From Isoetes taiwanensis (Eukaryota > Streptophyta > Lycopodiopsida > Isoetales > Isoetaceae): DNA of 64,000 bases. The translations under genes and the position numbers were made by a program. The DNA lies in the NCBI GenBank assembly GCA_021234155.1, contig JAJEKV010000003.1:18334386-18398385 (forward strand), read 5' to 3'. Shown piece after piece: positions 29,927 to 40,922 of this stretch. Numbering within the stretch: the first letter of the stretch is position 1; each line of letters starts with the position of its first letter. Under the pieces are notes generated by a model, which did not search any database, had not been told where the DNA came from, and worked only from the letters and a program-made list of their open reading frames with translations.

Positions 29927-30443
29927 TTCTCCCCCCCTTGGATTAATGTTGTCCTCAGCATTAGGGTTAGTAGACAATGAAATTATAGAAGACAACTCTT
30001 ATTTATTGAAGGCACACAAGATTACATAGACTTGTCGTAGGACGGAAGTCTGTTTAACAAAACATAAGAAATTACGACAATAATAACTTAAGAGTGCAGT
30101 CATGACACAAAGTTTTAAATACAAGAGGTGGCCTCTTAGACTGAGGCCTAGGATCTTCTGCAGTACGTCAGTACGCCCTACTAGCCTGCATAAGTAGAGT
30201 ACATTAATATTTACAACATAATTTGAATAATGTGGTTGAAGGGTCCACCCCCTTAAAGTAAAAAAAATATGAATGCAAGAATCCTATCATGCGTAAGGTT
30301 TGCATGTCATCTCGGCGTAAGGAATGGCCATATTCGCATTATACCCGTAGACGAATGCGTCCTTCCATGAATGCCTATATGCCCAATTCCCCATCTAAGA
30401 TGCATGTAACCTAACCCCTGAAATGATCCCTGCGGGATGCCTC

Positions 30444-31157
30444 TCATATGATTCCTGTCGGACCCATAACACAATGCTTACCATCAGGGTTGGAGCTGAT
30501 CGCATCTTGAATGGTTCGGCCCTGGCATTCCCGCATAAAGTCTGGGTAAGTCTTCTCCAAATCCGCTTTAAGAACCCAGGTTTCCTCTTCTGTGGGTAAG
30601 TGTTTCCACTTAACCAAATATTGCAAAATTTGAGTTCGGCGGGTTTGCTTATATGCGCGATCAAGGAGAGCTTCAGGTACAATCTCCAATTGATCCACGG
30701 TCATCTCCAGAAGTGTTGGTGTGTCAAGAATATGCTTCTTGAAAAGACTTACATGGAAAACTTTATGGATCTTCAAGTGCGCGGGTAGATTCAGCCGGTA
30801 GGCTTGAGAACCTATCCTCTCGGTTATCTCGAAAGGTCCCACCCATCTAGGTGCCAACTTCTTATAATTGCTAATTCTAAGTTTGGTCTGCTTCACCTTA
30901 ATCTTCAGCTATACGGAGTCACCAACTTGAAATTCTCATGGTGTCCGATGGCGATGAGCAAGGCTCTTTTGCCGCGCCCTCACAGCTAACAAATATGCGG
31001 GAACTTCTTCGACTAGTGCTTGCATATCTGTGAGCAATTGTTAAGACACTTCCACCTTGGAAACTGGATTATGCCATGTGTCTGGAGTAAGACATTGATA
31101 GCCGTAAATGAAAGGAGACATCGTTAGGATTCCTGTCTAGTGCTATTATAGGCAAAT
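30444..31157 (-). pseudogene. Integrase C-terminus and chromodomain of the relative
   Basis: The 150-codon frame 30444-30896 reads KLRISNYKKLAPRWVGPFEI, QAYRLNLPAHLKIHKVFHVS, LEMTVDQLEIVPEALLDRAY and the chromodomain ILQYLVKWKHLPTEEETWV. It aligns residue by residue with the last third of the 14963-16504 frame, differing at many positions, so it belongs to a sister family. Upstream it continues to about 31157 in broken frames and is then cut off. Confidence 0.82.
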
Positions 31158-31159
31158 TC

Positions 31160-31290
31160 CACCCGTCCTCACCCTCCATCTTACGAAGGGGCTTTGAAAA
31201 TTGTTATATTGTGTGGGGAACTCGAACCCTAGTCCTTGCCTTCCAAACCCCCATACTTACCGCTAAGCCAGGCTTTAGTTTGTTAAAATA
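31160..31290 (-). mobile_element. tRNA-derived SINE-like fragment
   Basis: On the minus strand a tRNA-like head shows a pol III A box (TGGCTTAGCGGTAAG) and a consensus B box (GGTTCGAGTTCC) about 40 bp apart, followed by a short body to the integrase break at 31157. No intact acceptor stem, so it is not a functional tRNA gene. Tail and target duplication not identified. Confidence 0.55.
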
Positions 31291-31329
31291 AAAAGAAATT
31301 CACATAAAGTTAAGGGTGAGGTTTGATCA

Positions 31330-32035
31330 ATTCAAGAATGCTCTAGAATGTTCCAGATAACTCTAGAATGTTCTATATAGCTCTAGAATCTTCTAGAATC
31401 TTCTAGAATGTTCTGGAATGATTTATATAATAATGAGTAAGCAGCTCAATCTAAAAATAGAACGTTTTTTGCAACTTTGAAAGGAGCCAAAATAGAATGT
31501 TCTAGAATCTTCTAGATACTCAGGTTATGCACCTTAGTCTAAAAATGGATAGTTTTTTTGAAACTTCGCAAGGAGCCATTCCAGATGCTCAGGATAAGCA
31601 CCTCAGTCTAAAAACAGAATGTTTTCTGAAACTTCTCATACAGTCAAAATCGAATGTTCTGGAATGTTCCAGATGCTCATGGGTAGGCACCTCGGTCCAA
31701 AAATAAAAAGTTTTTTTGAAACTTTGTAAAAAATCAAAATAGGATGTTCTAGATAGTTCTAGAATATTTTAGATGCTCATGGATAAGCATCTCAGTTTAA
31801 ACATAGAAAGGTTGAAAATTTGCAATCAGATGCTCATGACCAAGCAGCTCAGTCCAAAAATAAAAGTCTCATGGGTAAGCCCCTCAGTCTAAAAATAAAA
31901 AGTTTTTTGAAACTTTGCAAGAAGCCAAAATAGAATATTCTAGAATGTTCCAGATACTCATGGGTAGGCACCTCAGTCTAAAAATAGAAAGTTTTAAAAC
32001 TGCAAGCTCAGTCCACGAATAGAAAGTTTCAAAAA
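31330..32035 (+). repeat. Degenerate satellite with phased heat-shock-element motifs
   Basis: Irregular units of about 60-110 bp containing CAGTCTAAAAATAGAAAG, TTTTTTGAAACTTTGCAAG, and a block of alternating GAA and TTC every five bases. The block at 31386-31418 has seven correctly phased subunits; those at 31495-31512, 31652-31669 and 31933-31950 have four each. Three or more such subunits is the definition of a heat-shock element. Not coding. Confidence 0.75.
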
Positions 32036-32039
32036 TATG

Positions 32040-32690
32040 CAACGCTTTGCAAATGGTAGTAGGTGGGAGTAAACTCCTCATGGGTAGTGGGTATCACTCC
32101 TCAATAGGTGTTTCTTTAGAATTGATAGTATTGGATGTTTGGACACATGGGTGATGTTTTCCTCATCTATGGTACTTTGGAATTAGTAGTAAATGTGCAA
32201 GCTCAGTCCAAGAGTAGAAAATTTTCTAGTAGATGGGAGTAAGCTCTCCATGGGTAGTAGGTATGACTCCTCAATAGGTGGTTCTTTAGAATTGGTAGTA
32301 CGTGGCAGTAAACTTGTCATAAATTGTCAAATGGATGTTGAGTGAAGTCAATATGGATGTTGAGCCACATGCATGATGCTTTCCTCATGTGTGATGCTTT
32401 GGAATATTGGCAATAGGTGTGAGTCAGCTTCTGATGGGTGCGACTTTGGAATTGACAATAGGTGTAAGTAAGCTCCTAGTGGATGATACTTTGGAATTGT
32501 TGAGAGGTGTTGGTAGTAGGTATATATAAGCTTTACATGGGGGATACTTTGAAATTGTAGTAGGTATGAGTTAGCGCTTCATGTGTGATGCTTTGGAATT
32601 GTCAGTAGGTGTGAGTCAGCTTCTAATGGATGCAACTTTGGAATTGGTAGTAGGTATGAGTAAGCCCCTAATGGATGACACCATAGGCAA
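32040..32690 (+). repeat. Degenerate minisatellite, about 50-60-bp unit
   Basis: Units of the form TTTGGAATTGGTAGTAGGTG followed by TGAGTAAGCTCCTAATGG(ATGA), drifting strongly. The array directly follows the GAA/TTC satellite. Inverted units occur at 33005-33120 between the two 320-bp repeats. Confidence 0.7.
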
Positions 32691-33004
32691 ATGAGTGCGC
32701 AGGTAGCATTGCATTGCATTAGGAATTTCACAAAGCACAATGCAAGCACCAAATTAATGAACATCTAGGTTTAAGGCCGATGGCATGAAATGCCAAATAG
32801 GAAAGGATATTTCCATAAATTAAAAAAGGTATAAGGGTAAATATTTGCATAAATACAAGGGCATTTTAAGGGCATTTTAACAAATTGCCCTTTGATTTAT
32901 AGTCTGATATACACCAGGGTGTTTTAGATATTTATATGTGATAACTGATCATGGTATGCACATTGAGAAACATTTAGGTGGCAGAATTTAATGTATCAGT
33001 CTTA
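32685..33004 (+). repeat. 320-bp direct repeat, first copy
   Basis: Begins AGGCAAATGAGTGCGCAGG and ends AATGTATCAGTCTT. Nearly identical to 33122-33444 apart from a few small indels. Copy 1 lacks about 20 bp after GCATTGCATT and has an extra GGGCATTTTAA. No coding content. Confidence 0.85.
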
Positions 33005-33121
33005 CTCATAGGTAGTAGGTATGAGTAAGCCCCATGAGGAGCTGACTCATATCTGCTACAATTTCAAAGTATCACCCATGTAGAGCTTATGCACACCTAC
33101 TACCAACACCTATCAATTCCA

Positions 33122-33444
33122 AGGCAAATGAGTGCGCAGGTAGCATTGCATTGCAATGAGGACAGTACATCTAGGAATTTCACAAAGCACAATGCAAGCA
33201 CCAAATTAATGAACATCTAGGTTTAAGGCCGATGGCATGAAATGCCAAATAGGAAAGGATATTTCCATAAATTAAAAAAGGTATAAGGGTAAATATTTGC
33301 ATAAATACAAGGGCATTTTAACAAATTGCCCTTTGATTTATAGTCTGATATACACCAGGGTGTTTTAGATATTTATATGTGATAACTGATCATGGTATGC
33401 ATATTGAGAAACATTTAGGTGGCAGAATTTAATGTATCAGTCTT
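33122..33444 (+). repeat. 320-bp direct repeat, second copy
   Basis: Second copy, start-to-start distance 437 bp, separated from the first by about 118 bp of inverted minisatellite units. The high identity means a recent duplication, in contrast to the older arrays around it. Confidence 0.85.
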
Positions 33445-34490
33445 CCATATGAACTCAATTATTTCCTAATATAGAGGGCATTCTAGAGAGATGTTTGGTT
33501 GCTTACACATATAGTTTAATTAATGGTCCAAGCTGGTTCTTCTGTCTATTAAGGTCTAAAAGTTATTCCAGAATGTCATTATCTCTAGTTGAACAAGGCC
33601 TCTGGATAATGTGTTGCAAGCTTAAAGAAGCATGGTCCATTGGACTTGACAATTTCTTCACTAATTACAGAACTAAAGAGTGGAGGTACCATCTTAGACT
33701 AGCTTGGTCTATGTATAGATCAATAATACGATGGAGGGATTGGCCAAGATAGATGTTTGTGCTCATAGATGGCTAATTCAGACTGGGTCTTTTCTTTTCT
33801 TTTTCCCCTCCCTTTTTTTTAACTGTCGACTAGGTAGGATCTAATCCATTTGTTTACTTTTACCATACTTGACACTTTATCCACATCATGAAGTTTGGCT
33901 ATCTTGGAATTAACCAGGCCCTTTCCAACTAGTTTGTGGGGCTGATCCACAAGTAACCTCCTAATGGGGACTAATTTCTTGGCCCAAACCAAGAAGGTTT
34001 AATGTACCAATCCCATGAACTTGCAATTTTCAAAGTTTCTGCTTTATAAATGACGATCAAACTCAAACTATCCTAATGAGGATCAAGTTCTTGGCCCCAA
34101 ATGAAGGCGGCTTAGAGTGAGGATCATGTGTAAAATAGCTAGGTGCAAGTGTTACTAGTTGAAACTGTGAAGCTTATCATGTGCATAATTTAAAACAGTT
34201 GTGTTCATACATCAAGAATAACCCAAGGGCATTTCTAATTCATCAATGAAGTTTTGCCTATTGGAAGTGCAAGTTTGTGTCTAACAAGACAAAAAGGAAA
34301 AGGTCCCATTAGATTGAATACTTGTTTAAAATTTTGAGATCTTTCGCAACCACATTTCACTCAAGCAAAAGCCAATTTAGGCTACTTCCTTGACAACTAG
34401 CTCTTTTAACCACGTGCCTACATTGCTTGGAACCAGAAAAGTTGAAGGTTTCCCTTGAACCATCTGTGCAAAGTCTATGGTCTTTAGTGG
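33445..34490. other. AT-rich spacer, no supported gene
   Basis: Contains an 85-codon plus-strand frame at 33495-33752 with no recognisable motif or coding signal. Otherwise unremarkable. Confidence 0.45.
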
Positions 34491-34494
34491 CTGG

Positions 34495-34660
34495 TATCGA
34501 GACCGATCATTAGGGTTAGGTCTCCACCTCTTCCCTTGAAAACCTTTCGAGGCAGGGGTTTTTTAATCCTAGTAGTAATGATTGTACTAGCCCATTGTAT
34601 GGGTCCCATGACCTATTGGTCTCCGTGGACGTTAAAAAAACTATTCTATTCTATTCTATT
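34495..34660 (+). mobile_element. 3' tail of a LINE with (TATTC)n end
   Basis: Shares with 45476-45610 the order GGGGTTTTTTAATCC, GTAGTAATG, GTATGGGTCCCAT, CCTATTGGTCTCCGTGGACG, then a simple-repeat tail, here CTATTCTATTCTATTC. Only the terminal 160 bp is present, as expected for a 5'-truncated LINE. Confidence 0.65.
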
Positions 34661-35603
34661 CTTCTTCGAGTTAGTAATAGGTTTTTACCAAGAGATAAAC
34701 ACCACCTTGTAAATGTAATGATGGATCTTCAATGGGATCTTCATCTACATAAGTTAACCAAGTTACAACTGTCAATCAGCCAAGCAAGAATATGCCCTTC
34801 TTAATATCATGATATGGATCAAAGACTTGAACTTAATTTTGTAGTTTCTCACTTGATGGACCTACATAAGGTGGTGGATCATTAGTTTCCTATTGGATTA
34901 TGAACTCAAGTAGAGCAAAAAATCATGCATATTCAAAGAATCAGCATCCACATTCCCAAGCACTCATAGTAAATCCAACCAGTGGCCGATCACCTCGTTC
35001 ATGTATGTGTTAGACGATGAGTAGTCACCTCTTTTAGCTAGTGTGGCGCAGAGAGGTTCTCAACGCACTTATGTCCTTGAGGCCATTTCAGTTTGGGCAG
35101 CTCTTGAAAATCTCTTAAGAACCAATTCTACCCTCAACAATAGTATTCCTAGATTATATTAGTTAATGCGGTTTGTTGAGAACCAACTACTTTGCTAAAC
35201 TCCCCTCACCCCCCTTCCCCCCTTCTTTTTGTGGAAAAGCTAGCATCTAGTGGCTAAAATTAGTGCCATCAAACTCATTTCTACTAATATGGACAAGAGA
35301 TGTGGATAGGTTAGAAGCAACAAAGATGTAATGAAGAAAAGAACACAAGAAGAGGCCCAAAAAAAAAAAAAAAAAAACCAAAGATGGGGACAAAGCTTGG
35401 GGCAAGGAATGGATTGGAGTGAGAGGGGTAGATAGAAGAAAGAGAAAGATGAAGGGCAGATAAATGTAGAAGGTTTCAGTATCATTAAGAAACTAAATAA
35501 ATCACTATTAATAGTGAATAGTCACAGTGTAGACATCAAACATTTCAGTGTAGACATCAAACATTTGTAATTCCATTATAAAGTTTTACTAGTAATATGT
35601 CCA
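34661..35603. other. AT-rich spacer with a poly(A) run
   Basis: A run of about 19 A at 35357-35376 without a recognisable retroposon body. No gene. Confidence 0.45.
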
Positions 35604-36242
35604 CTAAGTATGCATGTTAACTAGCTTTACATAAAGATAATGGCAATGCTGAGGGCAAAAGAAGGGGAACAAGAATGTTGCTAGTAAAATAAAAGGGTTT
35701 GCCTTTAAAATGTTGCATGAGAAGGTCAATGTCTTTCTGGCACTTGTAGCAATAGAGAATAGAGAATGTAATTGGTGCATACCTATTTTCTTTGAGCCAA
35801 CTAGAGAACATTTTAGTGGAAACGACATATATCCATTAGAAAATAGAAAGAATCCGATAGTCCATGTGATCGTATGCATTAGGATATTTGGACAGTCTGC
35901 ATGGCCAAGAGAAATTTGTATAGGGTTTGAACCCAATAAACCGTACATGCAAAAAAGAAATTTGTATAGGGTTTGATCCCAATAAATCATACATGCAAAA
36001 AAAACCACTACCCTCTTGCAATCATGCAAAGAAAATACGGCAACAAAATGCAAACCTCCGACAAAGAAACTAGATAACCTGCAAAAAGACAAGATCCTCG
36101 CCAAATTATTCAGCTCAGCCTGTGAAAGCATTTTGACTAGCTGTTGATTCAATAAATTCATATCCTCATCTATACCAGGAGAACGTGGAGCATTGGCTTC
36201 TCCAAAAGAGCGACTTTGCAATTCTAAAAAACTGCATGACAT
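35604..36242 (-). CDS. Uncertain ORF, perhaps a first exon
   Basis: A 212-codon frame. The first 50 or so residues (MSCSFLELQSRSFGEANAPR, then DEDMNLLNQQLVKMLSQAEL) are protein-like. After NNLARILSF the composition becomes Phe/Cys-rich and includes a 44-bp tandem duplication (35917-36004), which looks non-coding. A CAG/GTTATC donor-like site near 36078 would end an exon there. No family recognised; low confidence. Confidence 0.2.
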   Translation of the reverse strand: MSCSFLELQSRSFGEANAPRSPGIDEDMNLLNQQLVKMLSQAELNNLARILSFCRLSSFFVGGLHFVAVFSLHDCKRVVVFFACMIYWDQTLYKFLFCMYGLLGSNPIQISLGHADCPNILMHTITWTIGFFLFSNGYMSFPLKCSLVGSKKIGMHQLHSLFSIATSARKTLTFSCNILKANPFILLATFLFPFFCPQHCHYLYVKLVNMHT

Positions 36243-36797
36243 TCTAATGAGAGGTTGTCCATTATCATTAATGCCATTTCTTTTAATCTAATATTTGATT
36301 ATAGAGTGAAACCCCCATCCTTTTAATCTAATATTTGTCTCTCAGTTATCATAATCATAACTACGATCTTATAGAAGCTAACTTAATTCTACTGTTTTGA
36401 TTCATTTCTTTGATAGAACATCAGCCATTCTTAACCTCTGGACAGTAACAAATGGATCTGTTAATTTTACTTGACATGAGGAAGAAAACAGAGAAAGATA
36501 TAAGGAAAGAGCAATAGGCATTATGAGGTTACATTCGTTGCCATATTGTAGGCAACCTTGTCAGTTAAAGAGGCTGCAGTTGCATAACACAAGGTCATGC
36601 CAGTACCCCATTACACATTAGTTTACTTGAATTATTTTTCTATCTATGGCTGCAATAGGATCCAGACCCTTGCTGAAAGCAATCTGTGATGAATAGACTA
36701 GAATACAAGTACGCAAATCACAGATTCTTTTTAGATTCAATAAAAATTGCGCAATCATCCAATCACTTATAGTATATTACTTGTTGCAACTAGAAGA

Positions 36798-37077
36798 TCC
36801 ATTCAAAGAGCATATAGTTGCCTGCACATGTGCAAGAGGATCCAGCACAAAAACACAATAACTTCTGCACATTATAATACCACATATTTTCAGCAAGAAA
36901 GAAAGGGATCTCTTTGCCTAAACATCCTCCAGTTAAAACCTTTTCAGAGAGCATATAGTTGCCTGCACATGTTCAAGAGGATCCAGCACAAAAGCACAAT
37001 TTCTGCACATTGTAATACCACATATTTTCAGCAAAAAGAAAGGGATCTCTTTGCCAAAACATCCTCCAGTTATAACC
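36798..37077. repeat. Tandem duplication, about 140-bp unit
   Basis: Two adjacent, nearly identical units, each with AGAGCATATAGTTGCCTGCA, AGAGGATCCAGCACAAAA and AACATCCTCCAGTTA. They lie 85 bp downstream of the stop codon of the J-domain gene (minus strand), so they could fall in its 3' UTR or terminator region. Confidence 0.85.
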
Positions 37078-37162
37078 GCGGAGGATGGACGGGAAAAACG
37101 GAAAGTGATTCACTGTGCATGTTAGCTTGTAGCGCTTGTATTAGTCTCGACTAGATGCCAGC

Positions 37163-38539
37163 TTATTTATAGTACTCGTATTTGATGTTCAGATATTTGA
37201 CAATTTCTTCGCATAAAACACACCATTGTTCTCCATAATGCTTGTTATGATCTGGATGGTAGTGGAGAATAGCTTTCTTGAGCGTTGCCTTCACCATAGA
37301 TTTCTCAAGGGAACCAAGATGCTGCTTTGTGGAATCTGGATTAGGGTGCTTTTCATAAATATATTTTAAGAAAGACTCTGCACTCTCAGAGGCTTTGCGT
37401 GCTAGAGTTTTCAACTCAACATCTAATTTATGTAGGATTGGTGCTCTAGTTTTGTGATGTTCCCTATCTTCATCCTCCTGGGCCTGTCTTTGATGTTCCT
37501 GGACTCTTTTGTTAGAGTAAATATACCAGTCTTCAGTGACAATACGAGGGCAGATATTTGTAATAGACAGGGCGAGTCTGGTAGCTTGAAAATGGCATTT
37601 ATGAGCTCTTGCACCATCTTTCATAACCTCGGAGTATAGCTTACCCATTCGACTCATAGCTAGGGCTTCATTCTCCACATCTCGTTCTCGAGTCAACAAG
37701 GCAGCTTGCCTGTACATGTCTATAGCTTCCCAGACATAATCCATCTGGATTTCCTCATCCTCATGCAAAGCTTTATCAACAAATCCATCACCTTTAACCC
37801 TAGCTTGAATTGACTCACACGTGGCCACATACAAATAAACCTGTTCTTTCAAATCCTTCAATTCTTCAACAAGCATTTCATCTGCATCTAAATTTGACAC
37901 CAGCTCTTGTGCTACTGTAAGTGGCTGGTGGCAATTATGCATGATGTTGAGACACTTCTTGTAATAGTCAGAGCTTCTATTGCAAAATTCTTTGATTCCT
38001 TGCTTGAACATACATTCTGCCAAAACCTTATGCCCAACTATAACAACATTGCATGTAGATTTATAAACAGATTCAAGAAGGGCCTGACAGATGCTTCTAA
38101 GGAGAGAAAATGGCTCAGATTCCTCAGCTGCCCACTGAATGATATTGATGAGACTATTCTTCACTTGATCCTTCCATTCTTGAGTCTTGGAAGTCCCATG
38201 ATGCAAGGCCTGCAAATTAAATTCAACACTTTGTGCCAGATGAAATTTCATGTTACCTGGATTTTTTGAGGAACCCACGTGAAGCTCGAACTCGAACTTA
38301 CACCATTGGAAATGCAAGGCACCCATATTTTTGTAGCAAGAACCTTCCTCGTCCTTGTCTCGCTTCATAGCCAATGCCTCAAGGTAACAACGCTGAGCTG
38401 CTTCAAATTTAGTCTTCCGTAGGAAAGGGCCAAAACCTCCATTGCAAGCCTGCTTGTAAAATGCATTGCCTTTCTGCCGCATCTTAACGGAATTGTTCTT
38501 GGTGCCATTGAAATTGAAGCGCTCCTCCTGCAAGCTCAT
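37163..38539 (-). CDS. TPR-like/J-domain protein, intact
   Basis: A 458-residue open frame without interruption, the best host gene in the window. The C-terminal 70 residues form the second half of a J domain: helix with KATLKKAILHYHPDHNKHYG carrying the HPD motif that stimulates Hsp70 ATPase, then EQWCVLCEEIVKYLNIKYEYYK. The N-terminus (QKGNAFYKQACNGGFGPFLR, AQRCYLEALAMKRDKDEEGS) and the middle (AIDMYRQAALLTRERDVENE) look like TPR-type helical repeats, so it is probably a soluble Hsp70 co-chaperone. The HPD lies close to the C-terminus, as in TPR-J proteins. The start Met at 38539 is preceded on the minus strand by a pyrimidine stretch and CAG five bases upstream, suggesting a 5'-UTR intron or an upstream exon. 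Its codon use and integrity contrast with the surrounding decayed DNA. Confidence 0.85.
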   Translation of the reverse strand: MSLQEERFNFNGTKNNSVKMRQKGNAFYKQACNGGFGPFLRKTKFEAAQRCYLEALAMKRDKDEEGSCYKNMGALHFQWCKFEFELHVGSSKNPGNMKFHLAQSVEFNLQALHHGTSKTQEWKDQVKNSLINIIQWAAEESEPFSLLRSICQALLESVYKSTCNVVIVGHKVLAECMFKQGIKEFCNRSSDYYKKCLNIMHNCHQPLTVAQELVSNLDADEMLVEELKDLKEQVYLYVATCESIQARVKGDGFVDKALHEDEEIQMDYVWEAIDMYRQAALLTRERDVENEALAMSRMGKLYSEVMKDGARAHKCHFQATRLALSITNICPRIVTEDWYIYSNKRVQEHQRQAQEDEDREHHKTRAPILHKLDVELKTLARKASESAESFLKYIYEKHPNPDSTKQHLGSLEKSMVKATLKKAILHYHPDHNKHYGEQWCVLCEEIVKYLNIKYEYYK

Positions 38540-39999
38540 TTTATCTGGACAAGCAAAGAAACCTACACAATTGAGTCTTAGCTAAAGCTTTAAAATGGTA
38601 TTCTTCATTCTCAACGACTTCCACTTTATGAGTCTCCACGATATGTCCCAGAGGGAACTTAGCCGGCAAAAATTTATTTTTCTATTTACTTATTGGCAGT
38701 TAAAATTTAATTTAAGAATCTAAATGTCGCACTGCACGCTATGTAAAATCAGACAGCACAAACGCGAGAAAATATAGCTGCAATATATCACAGAGGTGGG
38801 ATTTTCTTATGAACTGCATATCAATAGTGGATGTCTGCAACTTTTCAACTATTCAACACTCGATAAATGAATAATATATAATCCGCTTTCACATTTTCAA
38901 TAGCTTGCAATTTTAAACCCTAAGATTTGCATTTCAAAAGAATTAGATGCTTTGCAACTAGGACAGTGCACATACATGAAATTTGAAGGCTGAGAATGTA
39001 AGGTAGGTAGTTTTACATAGTAGTTTTGTGGCCCTCTAAGAATCCTTTCATTGAGATGTGTATGACTCTTGTTTTATGAGATGTCTATGACTCTTGTTTT
39101 ACTAGTGCTCTCAATTTGAACTTTGATTTTATGAATGTAGCATATATAAAATTGAAGTTTTTGTTTGCGTAAAAGCAGACTGATCATAGTCTAGACGCCA
39201 TATATGGAGCACATGAATCAAAATCCTTCCAAGTTCTATAAGGGCTTGAAGTTATTGATACTTAGATAATCTCACTTGTAAGAATTCAATCATCCATTAT
39301 CAAGTTATCTACTAGCATGGTTATTCATCCTTAACAATAAAATGGTTAAATATTACAATGAACCATCGAATGAATACTGTAGCAATGGTATTGACAATGT
39401 TACTGCTCATTCATTGCACTTTCTTTTTGTCTATAGCATCTCCATTTGTAAAAGTACGAGTAGCTACAGCTGCTTGGCTGCTTGATGGAGTTATTGCACT
39501 TGAAGAGGCTAACCCTGCCGGACTACGCCAAAGATGATCACCAAAGCACTGATGTTTATATTATCAAAATGTTACAATCCCTTTTAGCCATGTCGGGACA
39601 AAAGCAACGCAGTTTCATATGTACATGATCAAAATGTTACATTTCATAGCGGTCTTGTTAGGACATCAAAAGCAGCGCCTGCCCGAATTTACTGGCCATT
39701 CATAATGAATGTACAGAAGCACCGCCGCCAACCCTTGTTTGCTAGTCAGTCCCAAAAAGTAATAGTTAGGACATCAAAAGCAATTCCTTAGAAATGTCAA
39801 TATCCTGCTAGGCCTAAGAAATATTGATCAGTCGACGACGGCGGCGTGAAATACTCATTACGTAAGTGGGATACCTAAGCATGGTTCTATACAGAGAGTA
39901 TGCACTACGTCTTGATAATCTGTCACTGGGAATGCCAATAATAGATCAAACAGAAGCTCCATCTCATCCCTAGTAGACTCGCGCATTCCGAGTTGGTGT
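38540..39999. other. Upstream region of the J-domain gene, no other gene
   Basis: AT-rich. A 5'-UTR intron acceptor is likely just upstream of the start codon (minus strand). A short tandem repeat at 39053-39104 (GATGT.TATGACTCTTGTTTTA twice) and two copies of GTTAGGACATCAAAAGCA (near 39660 and 39765) are the only structure seen. Confidence 0.45.
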
Positions 40000-40323
40000 A
40001 ACGTGAAATTTGGGGGAACATTTTTCGTGCCACGTCACCATTTCACCGCACCATCTTTCTCTGTCTGACCGAGCTCCAGCTATAGCGTCGACATGGCGCC
40101 AGGGCTCTAGGTGTCTCCGATCCACTTGTTCTTGCCATTTTCTGAAGCGCCTGTGCCCGATCTTTCTTTTGATCCCATTTTCAAGCAGAGCGCCTACGAT
40201 TTTCTAAGCTTGTGGAGGATCTTTAGTTTATTATGTCTTTCCTGTCATTTTTCGAACTTCTTGGAGTTTCTTTGACGAATTTCTTGCTGTGGACATCTTT
40301 CTTAGAGTTTTTCCTGTGGACGA

Positions 40324-40562
40324 AGCAGGGCCGGAAGCAGGGGTTGTGGCCGGAAGCAGGTTCTTGATTTGTTGTGGACGAGTTGTTAGAGTTTTTCCCG
40401 TGGATCTTTCTTTTAAGTAGTTCTTTCTGAAGCAGGGGCGATGGCCAGAAGCAGGGTTGTCATAATGAAGCACCTGTGGCGCCGGAATGAAGCAGGGGCG
40501 AAGCAGGGCCGGCGGAATGAAGCAGGGCCGGAAGCAGGGCTTGTGGTGGCTAGAAACAGGTT
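40324..40562 (+). repeat. GAAGCAGGG(CCG) minisatellite
   Basis: At least eight copies of GAAGCAGGG, often extended as GGCCGGAAGCAGGG, are scattered between short unique pieces. The antisense frames across it give Pro/Ala/Ser/Cys repeats and are not credible genes. Confidence 0.75.
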
Positions 40563-40906
40563 CTTGATTCATCTATTTGTCTACTGAGCTTTTCAGCCTT
40601 CGATTTTGTCTATTGAGTTTTGTAGCCTCTGATTTTTCAGTTGAGTTATATAGTTTGTTTCTGTTCTCAGAACAGGCTCAATGTAATGCTTCAGTCTGGT
40701 TCAATGTATCTGAACAGACTCAGATTTGAATGCAAAGGATGTGGAATTTTGAATGAATTGTGTAATATTTGATTTGATTGTAATATTTCATTTGATTTGA
40801 TTGTAACCTCCAAGATTTCGACTGAAAAATATTTCCAAGATGACCAAGAAGAATCACTGATTCTTGGAAAATGGCCTGCAAGAATCATTAATTCCCGAAA
40901 AGAATC

Positions 40907-40922
40907 TGTGCCACGTGGCACA
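40907..40922. promoter_or_regulatory. 16-bp perfect palindrome with G-box core
   Basis: TGTGCCACGTGGCACA, with CACGTG at its centre, the plant G-box bound by bZIP/bHLH factors. It lies near the right end of the candidate TIR element. Function is untested. Confidence 0.4.

Larger units (their letters stand above)
29376..31157 (-). mobile_element. Truncated relative of the chromovirus (LTR end + integrase C-terminus)
   Basis: Resembles the large chromovirus at clearly lower identity. A partial LTR (29376-29926) ends GTCACA and is followed by a polypurine tract (29927-29937 on the minus strand), a 3' UTR and a chromodomain/integrase segment. The LTR is cut on its left and the integrase at about 31157, so only about 1.8 kb remains. 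The first LTR hairpin is conserved with a different stem sequence. Confidence 0.82.

Noticed and set aside
31330-33444. Repeat arrays considered as a CRISPR-like array
   Set aside because: Units are degenerate, variable in length and without constant repeats separated by unique spacers; the DNA is eukaryotic.
33495-33752. 85-codon open frame on the plus strand
   Set aside because: No recognisable motif, no neighbouring exons, AT-rich surroundings; length is compatible with chance.
35357-35376. Poly(A) run as the tail of a retroposon
   Set aside because: No recognisable body upstream and no target duplication seen.
40231-40572. Pro/Ser/Cys-rich minus-strand frame of 113 codons
   Set aside because: Antisense reading of the GAAGCAGGG minisatellite.
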